A DNA stretch of 64,000 bases from Aurantimonas marianensis (GTDB lineage: Bacteria > Pseudomonadota > Alphaproteobacteria > Rhizobiales > Rhizobiaceae): the NCBI RefSeq assembly GCF_024195285.1, contig NZ_JALHBS010000069.1, positions 1 to 64,000 on the forward strand. The letters are read 5' to 3'. The notes beneath the pieces are model-generated. The model saw only the letters and a program-made list of their open reading frames with translations. It made no database searches and was not told the origin of the DNA. Position numbers and translations under genes: made by a program. Every line of letters starts with the position of its first letter. Positions within the stretch are counted from its first letter, which is position 1. Shown here piece by piece: positions 1 to 8,386 of the stretch.

Positions 1-1
1 G

Positions 2-3000
2 AAATCGGGCGAGGTCAACCTGACCGAATGGTTCAACGAGCTCCTCCGCCTCGTCTATCGCCTGATCTTCCTGATGGTGGCCGAGGATCGGAACCTACTG
101 CACCCCGAAAAGGGCAAGCCCGACGCCCGCAAGCTGTATGCTGAAGGCTACAGCCTCACTGCCCTGCGCGCTCAATCTTACCGCGTCGCCTCATGGGACA
201 AGCACCACGACCGCTATGAAGGCGTCAAAATCGTCTTCCACGCGCTGGCCAATGGGCAAGAGGCATTGGCGCTTCCGGCACTTGGCGGCCTCTTCTCCAC
301 AGACAAGCTGCCCCACCTTGAAACCGCCCGCCTGCGGAACCGCGCCTTCATGGAGGCGCTCTACCGCCTCTCCTGGCTTTCCGACAAAACCGGCATGGTC
401 CCCGTCAACTGGCGGGCGATGGAGACGGAGGAGCTGGGATCGGTTTATGAATCTCTCCTCGAACTTCAGCCCCAACTGGGCGATGAAGGGCGGACGCTGG
501 TTTTCGCATCGGATGCCGCCGAGCAGAAGGGCAATCAACGCAAGACCACGGGCTCCTACTACACGCCCGACAGCCTCGTTCAGGCGCTGCTCGACACCGC
601 GCTAGACCCTGTGCTGGACAAGACCGAGGCCGAATCGGATGATCCGACCCGCGCACTCCTGAAGCTCTCGGTCATCGACCCCGCCTGCGGTTCCGGCCAC
701 TTCCTTCTGGCCGCCGCCCGCCGCATCGCCACGCGGCTGGCGCGGCACCGGGCCGAGGGCACGCCCGCGCTCGCCGATTTCCGCCATGCCCTGCGCGATG
801 TCGCGCGGTCCTGCCTGCACGGGGTGGACCGCAACCCGATGGCGGTGGAGCTGACAAAGGTCGCGCTGTGGATCGAGACGGTGGACCCCGGCCTTCCTCT
901 CGGCTTCTTCGACGCGCAGATCCGCTGCGGCGATGCGCTGCTCGGAGTGTTCGACCTCAAGGTGCTGGAGGATGGCATCCCCGACGCCGCCTACAAGCCG
1001 CTGACCGGCGACGACAACGACGCCGCGAGATACTATTTGCAGGCGAACAGGGACACGAAGAAGGGCCAGGGCGGGTTCGACTTCGGCACTGGCCAGGTCG
1101 CCATGCCCGAGATGAAGCCGCTGGCGCTGGATTTCTCGGGCTTCCGAGACCTGCCCGAGGATACGGTGGAGCAGATCGGGGCCAAGGCCGCGCGGTTCAA
1201 CGAGCTACGTAAGGGCCAGGCCTTTGTCCGGGCGACGGCGGCTGCGAACCTTTATGTCGCGGCCTTCCTGCTGCCAAAGGTGGGGGGCGCACCGGCGGGG
1301 GCCTCGGCCCGCACCGTGCCGACGACCGAGGAGCTTTGGATGGCCCTCAATCAGGGCAAGATGCGGCAGGGGATGGTGGACGAGCCCAATGCCGCCCGCC
1401 GTGCCCGCGCCTTTCACTGGCCGTTGGAATTCCCGGATGTGATGCAGCGCGGCGGGTTTGATGTGGTGCTGGGCAACCCGCCGTGGGAGCGGATCAAACT
1501 TCAGGAGAAAGAATTTTTTGCCGCACGCGATACGGAGATCGCTACCGCAACCAACAAAGCGGTTCGTGACCGGCTGATCAAGTCTTTGCGCAACGCGGAC
1601 CCAGGCACACCACAGCGCAGGCTTTTCGAGGAGTTTGAGGCTGAGAAGCACCTCAGTGAGGCAACTTCAACATTCGTTCGAGTGGACGGAGCGGATGGAG
1701 GGCGTTTCCCGCTAACTGGTACAGGTGATGTGAACACGTACGCCTTATTTGCCGAGCTATTTTCGATGCTTTCGGGGGGCCGTGGACGTGCCGGAGTGAT
1801 CGTGCCCACTGGCATTGCAACCGATGCCACAACAGCCCCTTTTTTCGCACACTTGGTAGAAACGCAGCGTCTAGCAAAGCTGGTAGATTTCGAAAACCGA
1901 GAGCGCATTTTCCCCGGTGTTTATTTCCGCGTGAAATTTTGTCTGCTTACACTTGGAAGTCGCGAAACGGCAGCGCAGTTTGCGTTTTTTCTCACACAGC
2001 CAGCCCAATTGGCCGAGATTGAGCGAAACTTCTCCCTCTCACCAGAGCAAATCGCCGCAATTAATCCAAATACCCGCACTGCTCCAGTGTTTCGCTCGCG
2101 TTGGGACGCCGAATTGACCGCCAAAATATATTCACATGTTCCGGTACTGATCAATGAGAGCGAAGGGCGGCAAGGAAATCCTTGGGGCGCCAACTTCATG
2201 ACTATGTTTCACATGTCTAACGACAGTGGAATATTTCGGAGCGCTGCCGAATTGGAGGCGGCTGGGTACCACCGCGACGGCATTGACTGGGTGGCAGAAG
2301 GAGTCCGACCTGCGCAATCCGTTATGCCTGTCGAGGGTAGCAGCAATAATGATCTAGCTCTTGAGGGCGGTGGGCCTCGAGGCCCAAGGCGATATGTGCC
2401 TCTCTACGAAGGAAAGATGGTTCATCAATTCGACCATCGGCGTGGTGACTTTGCGCTAGCAAAAGTTAAAGGCGATGCAGATTATCGAGAAATTCCTTCG
2501 CCTGGGAATGAGGCCCTAGCAGACCCTAAATTCGAGATCACTCCGCGATATTGGGTTCCTGCAAACGAAGTGCAGGCACGCCTAGCAACCAAGGAATGGA
2601 AGCGGTCCTGGTTGATGGGTTGGCGTGATATTACAAACGCCACTAACGAAAGAACTGTGATTGCCACTACATTCGCTGCCAGTGCAGCCAATCACAAGAT
2701 GCCATTGATCTTCACGGAGTCTGGCGTTCGAGAGCACGCCTGTCTTTTGGGAAATTTCAACACTTTGGTTCTCGACTTCGTGGCCAGACAAAAGGTTGGC
2801 GGCACAAATTTAGCCTACTTTTTCCTGCGACAATTTCCATTTTTGAACCCAGACTTCTACACCGAACCCCGCCTCGCCTTCGTCACCCCGAAGGTGCTGG
2901 AACTCACCTACACGTCGCACAGCCTCGCCCCGTTCGCACGCGATCTGGGCCATGACGGCCCGCCCTTCGCCTGGGACGAGGACCGCCGCGCGGTCCTCCG

Positions 3001-3772
3001 CGCCGAGCTCGACGCCTTCTACGCCCGCGCCTACGGCCTGACCCGCGACGAGCTGCGCTACATCCTCGACCCCGCCGACGTGAAAGGCCCCGACTACCCC
3101 TCGGAAACTTTCCGCGTCCTGAAGGAAAGGGAAATCCGCCAACACGGCGAGTACCGCACCCGCCGCCTCGTCCTCGAATCCTGGGACCGCATGGAGCAAA
3201 ACGGAACGTTTGCCGCTCTTGGCATGGCAGACGCTACTTCTGCAATCGTGCAGCAGCCGATCCAGCTTCCGCCGCTTGAGCAACTTCCCGACGCTGCTTG
3301 GGCTCGCGCGGCGCCGTCTCCGCAGCACGATCCGTCGGCGGCACTCGCGGCAATTCTGAAAGCGTTGGATGGTCCAACGCCAATCCGCACCGTCCGTCTG
3401 ACCGCGGCGATCATGCTTGAACCCCACCTTTTGACGCCCCTTCTTCCGCCTAAGGATCAGACCCAATGGCGACGGTTGGTGGGCCAGGAGGCAGAGCCGC
3501 ACTCCGGGAATGTCGTCGGCTTCGCCGCCCGAACTACGCCGGGATGGAATGCCGCCATCACGAACCATCGTGGCAATGACCGACTGATCGAGGACCTTGC
3601 AGCCGGAACCTGGGCGCCGGGCACAGGTCTAGATGCCTTTGACACGGCGGGCTGGCCAGAAGGGCGCGCCGGGTTCGTCATCAACGCACTGCGAAACCTG
3701 GACATCGACGCAACCATGAACGCTGCCCCCGACGAGGTTCGGGACTGGATCGCGAATGCCGCAGCAGGATGA
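2..3772 (+). CDS. Eco57I-like N6-adenine DNA methyltransferase, 5' end outside window
   Basis: The frame is already open at base 2 and the first ATG (74) lies inside continuous coding sequence, so this is the 3' part of a longer gene. AdoMet motif I, DPACGSG, is at 677-697 and catalytic motif IV, NPPW, at 1475-1486; a GSYYTP stretch typical of Eco57I/type IIG enzymes precedes them. These mark an N6-adenine methyltransferase that would methylate host DNA for a restriction or BREX/DISARM-like system. About 760 residues follow NPPW and should contain the target-recognition part; bases of roughly 1,500-2,850 are visibly more A+T rich than both flanks. The stop overlaps the next gene by 17 bases, so the two are co-translated. 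I see no nuclease motif in the visible part, so cutting may depend on the HNH neighbour. Confidence 0.85.
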   Translation, partial: KSGEVNLTEWFNELLRLVYRLIFLMVAEDRNLLHPEKGKPDARKLYAEGYSLTALRAQSYRVASWDKHHDRYEGVKIVFHALANGQEALALPALGGLFSTDKLPHLETARLRNRAFMEALYRLSWLSDKTGMVPVNWRAMETEELGSVYESLLELQPQLGDEGRTLVFASDAAEQKGNQRKTTGSYYTPDSLVQALLDTALDPVLDKTEAESDDPTRALLKLSVIDPACGSGHFLLAAARRIATRLARHRAEGTPALADFRHALRDVARSCLHGVDRNPMAVELTKVALWIETVDPGLPLGFFDAQIRCGDALLGVFDLKVLEDGIPDAAYKPLTGDDNDAARYYLQANRDTKKGQGGFDFGTGQVAMPEMKPLALDFSGFRDLPEDTVEQIGAKAARFNELRKGQAFVRATAAANLYVAAFLLPKVGGAPAGASARTVPTTEELWMALNQGKMRQGMVDEPNAARRARAFHWPLEFPDVMQRGGFDVVLGNPPWERIKLQEKEFFAARDTEIATATNKAVRDRLIKSLRNADPGTPQRRLFEEFEAEKHLSEATSTFVRVDGADGGRFPLTGTGDVNTYALFAELFSMLSGGRGRAGVIVPTGIATDATTAPFFAHLVETQRLAKLVDFENRERIFPGVYFRVKFCLLTLGSRETAAQFAFFLTQPAQLAEIERNFSLSPEQIAAINPNTRTAPVFRSRWDAELTAKIYSHVPVLINESEGRQGNPWGANFMTMFHMSNDSGIFRSAAELEAAGYHRDGIDWVAEGVRPAQSVMPVEGSSNNDLALEGGGPRGPRRYVPLYEGKMVHQFDHRRGDFALAKVKGDADYREIPSPGNEALADPKFEITPRYWVPANEVQARLATKEWKRSWLMGWRDITNATNERTVIATTFAASAANHKMPLIFTESGVREHACLLGNFNTLVLDFVARQKVGGTNLAYFFLRQFPFLNPDFYTEPRLAFVTPKVLELTYTSHSLAPFARDLGHDGPPFAWDEDRRAVLRAELDAFYARAYGLTRDELRYILDPADVKGPDYPSETFRVLKEREIRQHGEYRTRRLVLESWDRMEQNGTFAALGMADATSAIVQQPIQLPPLEQLPDAAWARAAPSPQHDPSAALAAILKALDGPTPIRTVRLTAAIMLEPHLLTPLLPPKDQTQWRRLVGQEAEPHSGNVVGFAARTTPGWNAAITNHRGNDRLIEDLAAGTWAPGTGLDAFDTAGWPEGRAGFVINALRNLDIDATMNAAPDEVRDWIANAAAG

Positions 3773-5731
3773 TCTCTTTCCGGTTCCGCCACTAAGCGTT
3801 GAGGTCCCGAAAGACCTCACGGAGCCGAGGCTTTGGGTGCGGCGGCTGAAAATCTGGAAAGAGCCGGACAGCGAGGTCATTCGAGACATCGAGTTGCGGC
3901 CCGGGCTCAACATCATCTGGTCGCCTGACGGAGATGACGATCCGGAGTGGAGCGTGCGGGCAATCGGCCATGGCAGCGGGAAGACGCTGTTCTGCCGTTT
4001 GCTTCGCTATTGCCTCGGCGAGTCCCGCTTTGCCGATGAGGTCCAGCGCGATGCCATCTCCACGACATTTCTGAACGGCGTCGTCGGCGCTGAAGTGATG
4101 CTTGACGGAGTGTGCTGGGCGGTAACGAGACCACTCGGCATTGGCCGCAAGCACTTCGCGATTGAGGGCGGTAACCTTGATGTTGTTGCGAAAATGGAGG
4201 GCACGTCGACCAGCATAGAGCCGCTCATCGACGCAATCGAGGCCAAGATCCTCGGCGAAGGGACTTCCCAATTGGCGAGACTTTCGGCTGGACAGCGGGC
4301 CTGGCCGGTTGCTCTCGCGTGGGCGGCGCGCGATCAGGAATGCCGTTTCGACGACGTCCTCGACTGGCGCTCGTCGGCATCAGGATCGGATGCGCCGCAA
4401 CCCGCAAGTGGTGATGCCAAGGGGCCTCGTCTGCTCGCGATGCGGGCGTTTCTGAACGCTATAACGGAAGAAGAGCAAGCCGCACGGCGCCAGGAGCAGG
4501 ACCTTGCAAGCCAGCTCGATCAAGCAAAACGGCAAAGGTCGTTTCTCGAATGGGATCAAGGGCGGCGCGTCGAACGCCTCGTTCGCGATCTCGGTCTTAG
4601 CGATGCATCGCTGCCGGACATGCCGCTTCTTTTGGATTCGCTGAAGTCGGTTGCGGCGGGGAAGCTCGCGGCTGCTGCGAAGCTTCCATCAGGAGTTCGC
4701 GCCGAACTCGATGAAGCTCGGCGCACCTCTCAGAATGCTCGCACTGCATTGCGCGACGCTGAACTGAAGGCAGCCGGGCTCGATGCGAAATTGCCCCTTG
4801 AAGAAAAGCTACTCACACAGATTAGCAGTGAAATCCCGGGACTTTCGGCAGCCGCTCAATCTGCGGCTAGTCCGATCTGCCCCATCTGCGAGGTGCCAAT
4901 CGACACAGCGCTCGCGGAAGGCTGCAAGCTGTCTCAAAAATTGCCTGATCAAGCGCAGTGTCGTGCTCGATGGGAAGCAAAACGTCAGGAAGTCGATGCC
5001 CAGCAACAAGCGATAGCGAGCTTTAAGGCTGAGATCGCTGCCCTAAAGCCCGAAATCGCTTTGGCCCGCCAGAAGGCTCAGCAGGCGGAAGAACGCGTGG
5101 ATCGCCTTGAAAAGGCTGCTGACGCTCGAAACACAAGCTGGCGCACTGCAACCCGCATGTTGAAGATGTTCAGCGTTCCGCAGAACTGGTCGATGAACTT
5201 GCGTATGCAGAGTCTGCGATCAGAAAGCTGGATGAGGATCTGCAACGCGTCCGCGAACAGCTTCGGGGGTTCGAGGATAAGCAGGCAAGGGCAATCGGTA
5301 CGATATCGCAGAAATTCTCAGCCATCATTCGGCGCCTGCTCGGGGACGACGCCAAGGGTATTGTGCGTCTGACCGGCAAAGGCCTTGAGATTAGCGTGGA
5401 AGCCGGGGGCGACAGGCGAACAGCCGCAATTCAGTCTTTGAAAGTTCTTGCCTTCGATCTGGCTTGCCTTTGCCTGAGTATAGAAGGTCGAACGCGCATT
5501 CCCGCGTTTCTGATCCATGACAGTCCGCGCGAGGCCGATTTGGGACAAACGATCTATTATGAGCATTTCCGGCTTTTGCGAGTACTCGAAGAAGAACTGG
5601 CGGGCGGAACTTTTCAATATGTGATCACAACGACAACCAAACCGCCGCAGGACTTCAACAAAGCGCCTTGGCGTCGTGAGGTTTTGCGCGGAGCGCCTGG
5701 CAGTGAGCGGCTGTTGAGGTGTGACCTTTGA
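3756..5731 (+). pseudogene. SMC/Rad50-like ATPase, interrupted by a frameshift
   Basis: The first frame (3756 to about 5160) carries a P-loop GHGSGKT near residue 71, an LSAGQ signature-like motif near residue 176, a long Lys/Glu/Ala-rich coiled coil, and a CPIC pair near residue 375 that resembles a zinc hook. The second frame (about 5159-5731) continues the coiled coil and supplies the Walker B-like FLIHDSP. Both halves are needed for an ATPase head, so the true product is about 655 residues, split by a -1 shift near 5150-5165. After the break the first frame runs to 5372 as Arg/Ser-rich nonsense. The gene lies between the methyltransferase and the HNH gene, in one operon, and probably powers or senses DNA for the nuclease. 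A sequencing error cannot be excluded. Confidence 0.75.
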
Positions 5732-5744
5732 GGATTGATATGGA

Positions 5745-6500
5745 ATGATCGAAAGCCCTCAATCCTTCATTGTCTCAACCGAGTGCAGCAAGGCCGCTGA
5801 GCAGCATGGCTTTCGGCGGCGGCTTGGTGAGACCGATGGGTGGGCGGCGTTCCAGTCGACGACTGCGCAGGGAACGATCTGGCTGGCTGCCGAAGCTCCG
5901 GCTGGCTCATGGTTCCTCGCGCTTGACCATCCCGGAGTCATACAGGAGCTGAACTTTCCCGTAGCCGATGTTTCCGGTCCTGGTCGCGCCCGCTTTGCCT
6001 TCGACACGCTCGGTGTTCTCTATGCAGTGCTGCATCGCGTCTATGAGCTGGGTACCAGCTTGCCCGATGCACCGCTGCGGGAGTTCGAGCGGCGCATCGC
6101 GGATATGCCCCGCACAACGGAGGCCGAGCGATTGGTCGTGCAGAGGATCGGGCAGGACATCTTTCGCGCGCGCCTAATGGACTATTGGCAGGGCCGCTGC
6201 CCGCTCACCGGAATATCCGATACTGCCCTGCTGCGTGCCTCGCACATCATTCCCTGGAGCGAGTGCGAAAGCGACGCCGAGCGGCTCGACGTGCATAACG
6301 GCTTGCTCTTGTCGGCGCTTTGGGACGCCGCATTCGACCGCGCGCTCGTGACCTTCGATGATGATGGGAAACCGGAATTCTCGCCTGACCTGAGTGAACA
6401 AGCGCGCGAGGAACTGCGCTGGAGTTCGCCAATTGCCTTAACGAATGGCCATCGCGGCAGGCTTGGACGCCATCGTGAGCGGATACGAGTTAGGTCGTAG
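5745..6500 (+). CDS. HNH endonuclease
   Basis: A 251-residue protein whose C-terminal half has the HNH core. RCPLTGIS is followed by LLRASHIIPW with the first His, then the Asp/Asn/His-containing LDVHNGLLLSALWDAAFD. This arrangement is typical of HNH nucleases attached to restriction-like operons. The N-terminal 130 residues carry no motif I recognise and may bind DNA or contact the partner ATPase. It starts 13 bases after the ATPase stop, behind a GAGGA-type ribosome site, so it belongs to the same operon. It is the only recognisable nuclease in the methyltransferase-ATPase-HNH trio and the likely effector. The HNH call is secure; the role in defence is inferred from context. Confidence 0.85.
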   Translation: MIESPQSFIVSTECSKAAEQHGFRRRLGETDGWAAFQSTTAQGTIWLAAEAPAGSWFLALDHPGVIQELNFPVADVSGPGRARFAFDTLGVLYAVLHRVYELGTSLPDAPLREFERRIADMPRTTEAERLVVQRIGQDIFRARLMDYWQGRCPLTGISDTALLRASHIIPWSECESDAERLDVHNGLLLSALWDAAFDRALVTFDDDGKPEFSPDLSEQAREELRWSSPIALTNGHRGRLGRHRERIRVRS

Positions 6501-6937
6501 CTTTTGGGCATGGCGGACAGACCAGGCGCGCACCGAGGCGCCGATATTGCGGATATCATGCGCCATCGACGACCATCGCTTCGACGTAAGGCCGCATCAT
6601 CGACACCCGCCCGAGCTGAGAAAAGCAGAGCGTCGCAAACACGAACAGAGAGTATCGGGTCGATCAATACGTGGCAGTTCCTTGCCTAAAGCATAAAACT
6701 GCAGAGATTTTATTGCGTTCGTGCCAGTCTAACGAGAGAAGGGATTGGGACACTCGAGACCGACCACCTCCGGCTACTTCCTTTGCGCGTGATCGCGTCG
6801 CCGAAAGGCGGAATCGGCGGGGCGAGTCAAAAATATCTTGAAGGCCCTTTCCGGGTTTCCCGTCTTGGCGCGATCAAGGGGATGAGCGTCACAAACGTTC
6901 GCTCGCGAAACGCCGCAGCGCCGCGAAAGGGGGTGAA
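6501..6937. other. 437-base gap with no supported gene; promoter zone of the next operon
   Basis: Reading frames here are short and have no recognisable domain. The gap separates the HNH gene from a new operon and ends in a strong purine-rich ribosome site (GAAAGGGGGTGA) just before the ATG at 6938. A promoter for the sigma-like gene is expected between about 6,800 and 6,925, but I cannot assign -35 and -10 boxes with confidence. Confidence 0.5.
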
Positions 6938-7729
6938 ATGGCCCGACCGTTGACGAATACCGAATCGGACGGCGCTTTGTATGAGCGTCCGCTGGCGGTC
7001 GAGGCTCAGATCGATAGGGCCGTCCGCCTGTCAAGGTCCGATCTGCAGGCTCGCCTCTTGATTACCGATTGCAACGATCCTGGCTATCTGTGCTCGGAGA
7101 GTTTTGTCCATCTCGTCCGAGAAGGGCGGCGGGCTGGTGACCAACAACTGATTAGTGCCGTTTTGCCGGTCTTGCTGGGACGATGCGAAGCGAATCTGCT
7201 GGTTAAGGTCCCGGACGGTGGTGTGCCGGACGCCGCGAGCCTTCGCCAGGAGATCCTGGAAAACCTGACGGACCTTTTCGTGGCAGACGGGACGGGCGAC
7301 TTCCCTGACGAGCTCGACTTTTACGAGTGCCGGTTCAACAAGGCGTTCAGGGCGCTACGCATCGATGCGGTTCGCCGGGATGCGCGGCGGCGCAAACGCA
7401 GCATCGCCATGGTCAACCTGCCGCCATCAGAAGGCGCAGGCGAGCCAGGCGCTTACGAAGACGCTTTCGCCAGGGTTTCGGAAAGCTTCAGGGTTCTGCC
7501 GACGCAGGAATGGGATGTTTTCCGGGAGCCGTTCATGAAAGCGATCGAAGCTTTGCCGGCCGATGAGCGCGAAGCCGTCATCCTCGTTCATGTCCTCGGG
7601 TACAAGGAAGAGTCCGAGGATCCAGACGAGGAAACGGCCGCGACACGGTGCAACTGCACGGGACGAACAATTCGCAACCGCCTCACGCGGGCGGCTGCGA
7701 AGCTTTCCCGTTTTAAGGAGGAATTATGA
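6938..7729 (+). CDS. sigma-70-like regulator, first gene of an M78/UvrD operon
   Basis: A 263-residue protein. Residues about 200-263 match sigma-70 region 4: LPADEREAVIL, then a helix-turn-helix ending in TGRTIRNRLTRAAAKL. The middle part (FYECRFNKAFRALRIDAVRRD) resembles the helical region 2 of ECF-type factors. An insertion of acidic residues (KEESEDPDEET) sits inside region 4 and is unusual. The start is supported by GAAAGGGGGTGA just upstream. The stop overlaps the next ATG (ATGA), so the two are translationally coupled. It could direct transcription of its own operon or act as a sensor adaptor. No anti-sigma domain is seen nearby. The sigma call rests mainly on region 4. Confidence 0.65.
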   Translation: MARPLTNTESDGALYERPLAVEAQIDRAVRLSRSDLQARLLITDCNDPGYLCSESFVHLVREGRRAGDQQLISAVLPVLLGRCEANLLVKVPDGGVPDAASLRQEILENLTDLFVADGTGDFPDELDFYECRFNKAFRALRIDAVRRDARRRKRSIAMVNLPPSEGAGEPGAYEDAFARVSESFRVLPTQEWDVFREPFMKAIEALPADEREAVILVHVLGYKEESEDPDEETAATRCNCTGRTIRNRLTRAAAKLSRFKEEL

Positions 7730-8382
7730 GCCAGACCACCGACGCGACCCCGCGCGCATTGCGGGAAGCCTTCTATGTTCTGTCCACGGCCCAGGACGTG
7801 CCGGACGCAAGGCTGCTGGATGACATTGTTCGCCGGTATCCCCAGTTTGGGCAGGAACTGACGGATTTCGCGATCGCAATCGCGGTTGACGCACTGCGTG
7901 GTGGTCGCGCCGTCGAAGCTGCCGAGGCGGCTATTGACCCGACCGTAGTCAGCCCGGCTGTCAGCCGCGCGATGAGCCATTTCCAGAACCGGCTGCACGC
8001 TGTAGCGACGGATGCGGCCCGGGTGAAAAGCACCCGTGTGAGCATCGCCGATGCCCCAAATCCTTTCTCAGCTTTGCAGCGGAGCGAATACCGTGCTTTC
8101 GCCGCGCGCCTGCACGCGAATGCAGTTTTCGTTGGTAAGCTGCGTGACCGACAAATTGACCCAGCTACCATGACACCAGGGTTTCAGTCTCGGGTGGCAG
8201 AGGAGCTGAAGGCGCCCCTTGATGTAGTGGTGGCCCATTTCGCCGCTCGGCAGGCAGCGCCGACAGGGCAGTTTTTCAAGGCCGAAGGCAAGCCTGCTAC
8301 CGGCATACAGCAAAGCTTCGAAGAGTCGGTGAGAAGCTCGGGTCTGAGTGAGGCTCAGCAGAAGTTCTTGTTGGAGCTCTGA
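7726..8382 (+). CDS. unknown 218-residue protein between sigma-like and M78-UvrD genes
   Basis: No family is recognised. The product has no cysteine, no signal peptide and no membrane segment, so it should be a soluble, mostly helical cytoplasmic protein. It follows AAGGAGGAATT directly in front of its ATG, a near-ideal ribosome site, and overlaps the sigma-like gene by four bases. It ends five bases before the GTG start of the helicase fusion. The tight spacing on both sides says it works with these two proteins, perhaps as a partner or inhibitor of the sigma-like protein, or as a substrate of the M78 peptidase. That is inference from position only. Confidence 0.7.
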   Translation: MSQTTDATPRALREAFYVLSTAQDVPDARLLDDIVRRYPQFGQELTDFAIAIAVDALRGGRAVEAAEAAIDPTVVSPAVSRAMSHFQNRLHAVATDAARVKSTRVSIADAPNPFSALQRSEYRAFAARLHANAVFVGKLRDRQIDPATMTPGFQSRVAEELKAPLDVVVAHFAARQAAPTGQFFKAEGKPATGIQQSFEESVRSSGLSEAQQKFLLEL

Positions 8383-8386
8383 TCAC

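Noticed and set aside
2810-3568. 252-codon leftward frame inside the methyltransferase gene
   Set aside because: It lies fully within a supported gene, has no ribosome site or motif, and its composition is that of a shadow frame.
5123-5170. Programmed -1 ribosomal frameshift as explanation for the split ATPase
   Set aside because: No slippery heptamer or downstream hairpin was seen near the break, and this ATPase type is normally one frame.
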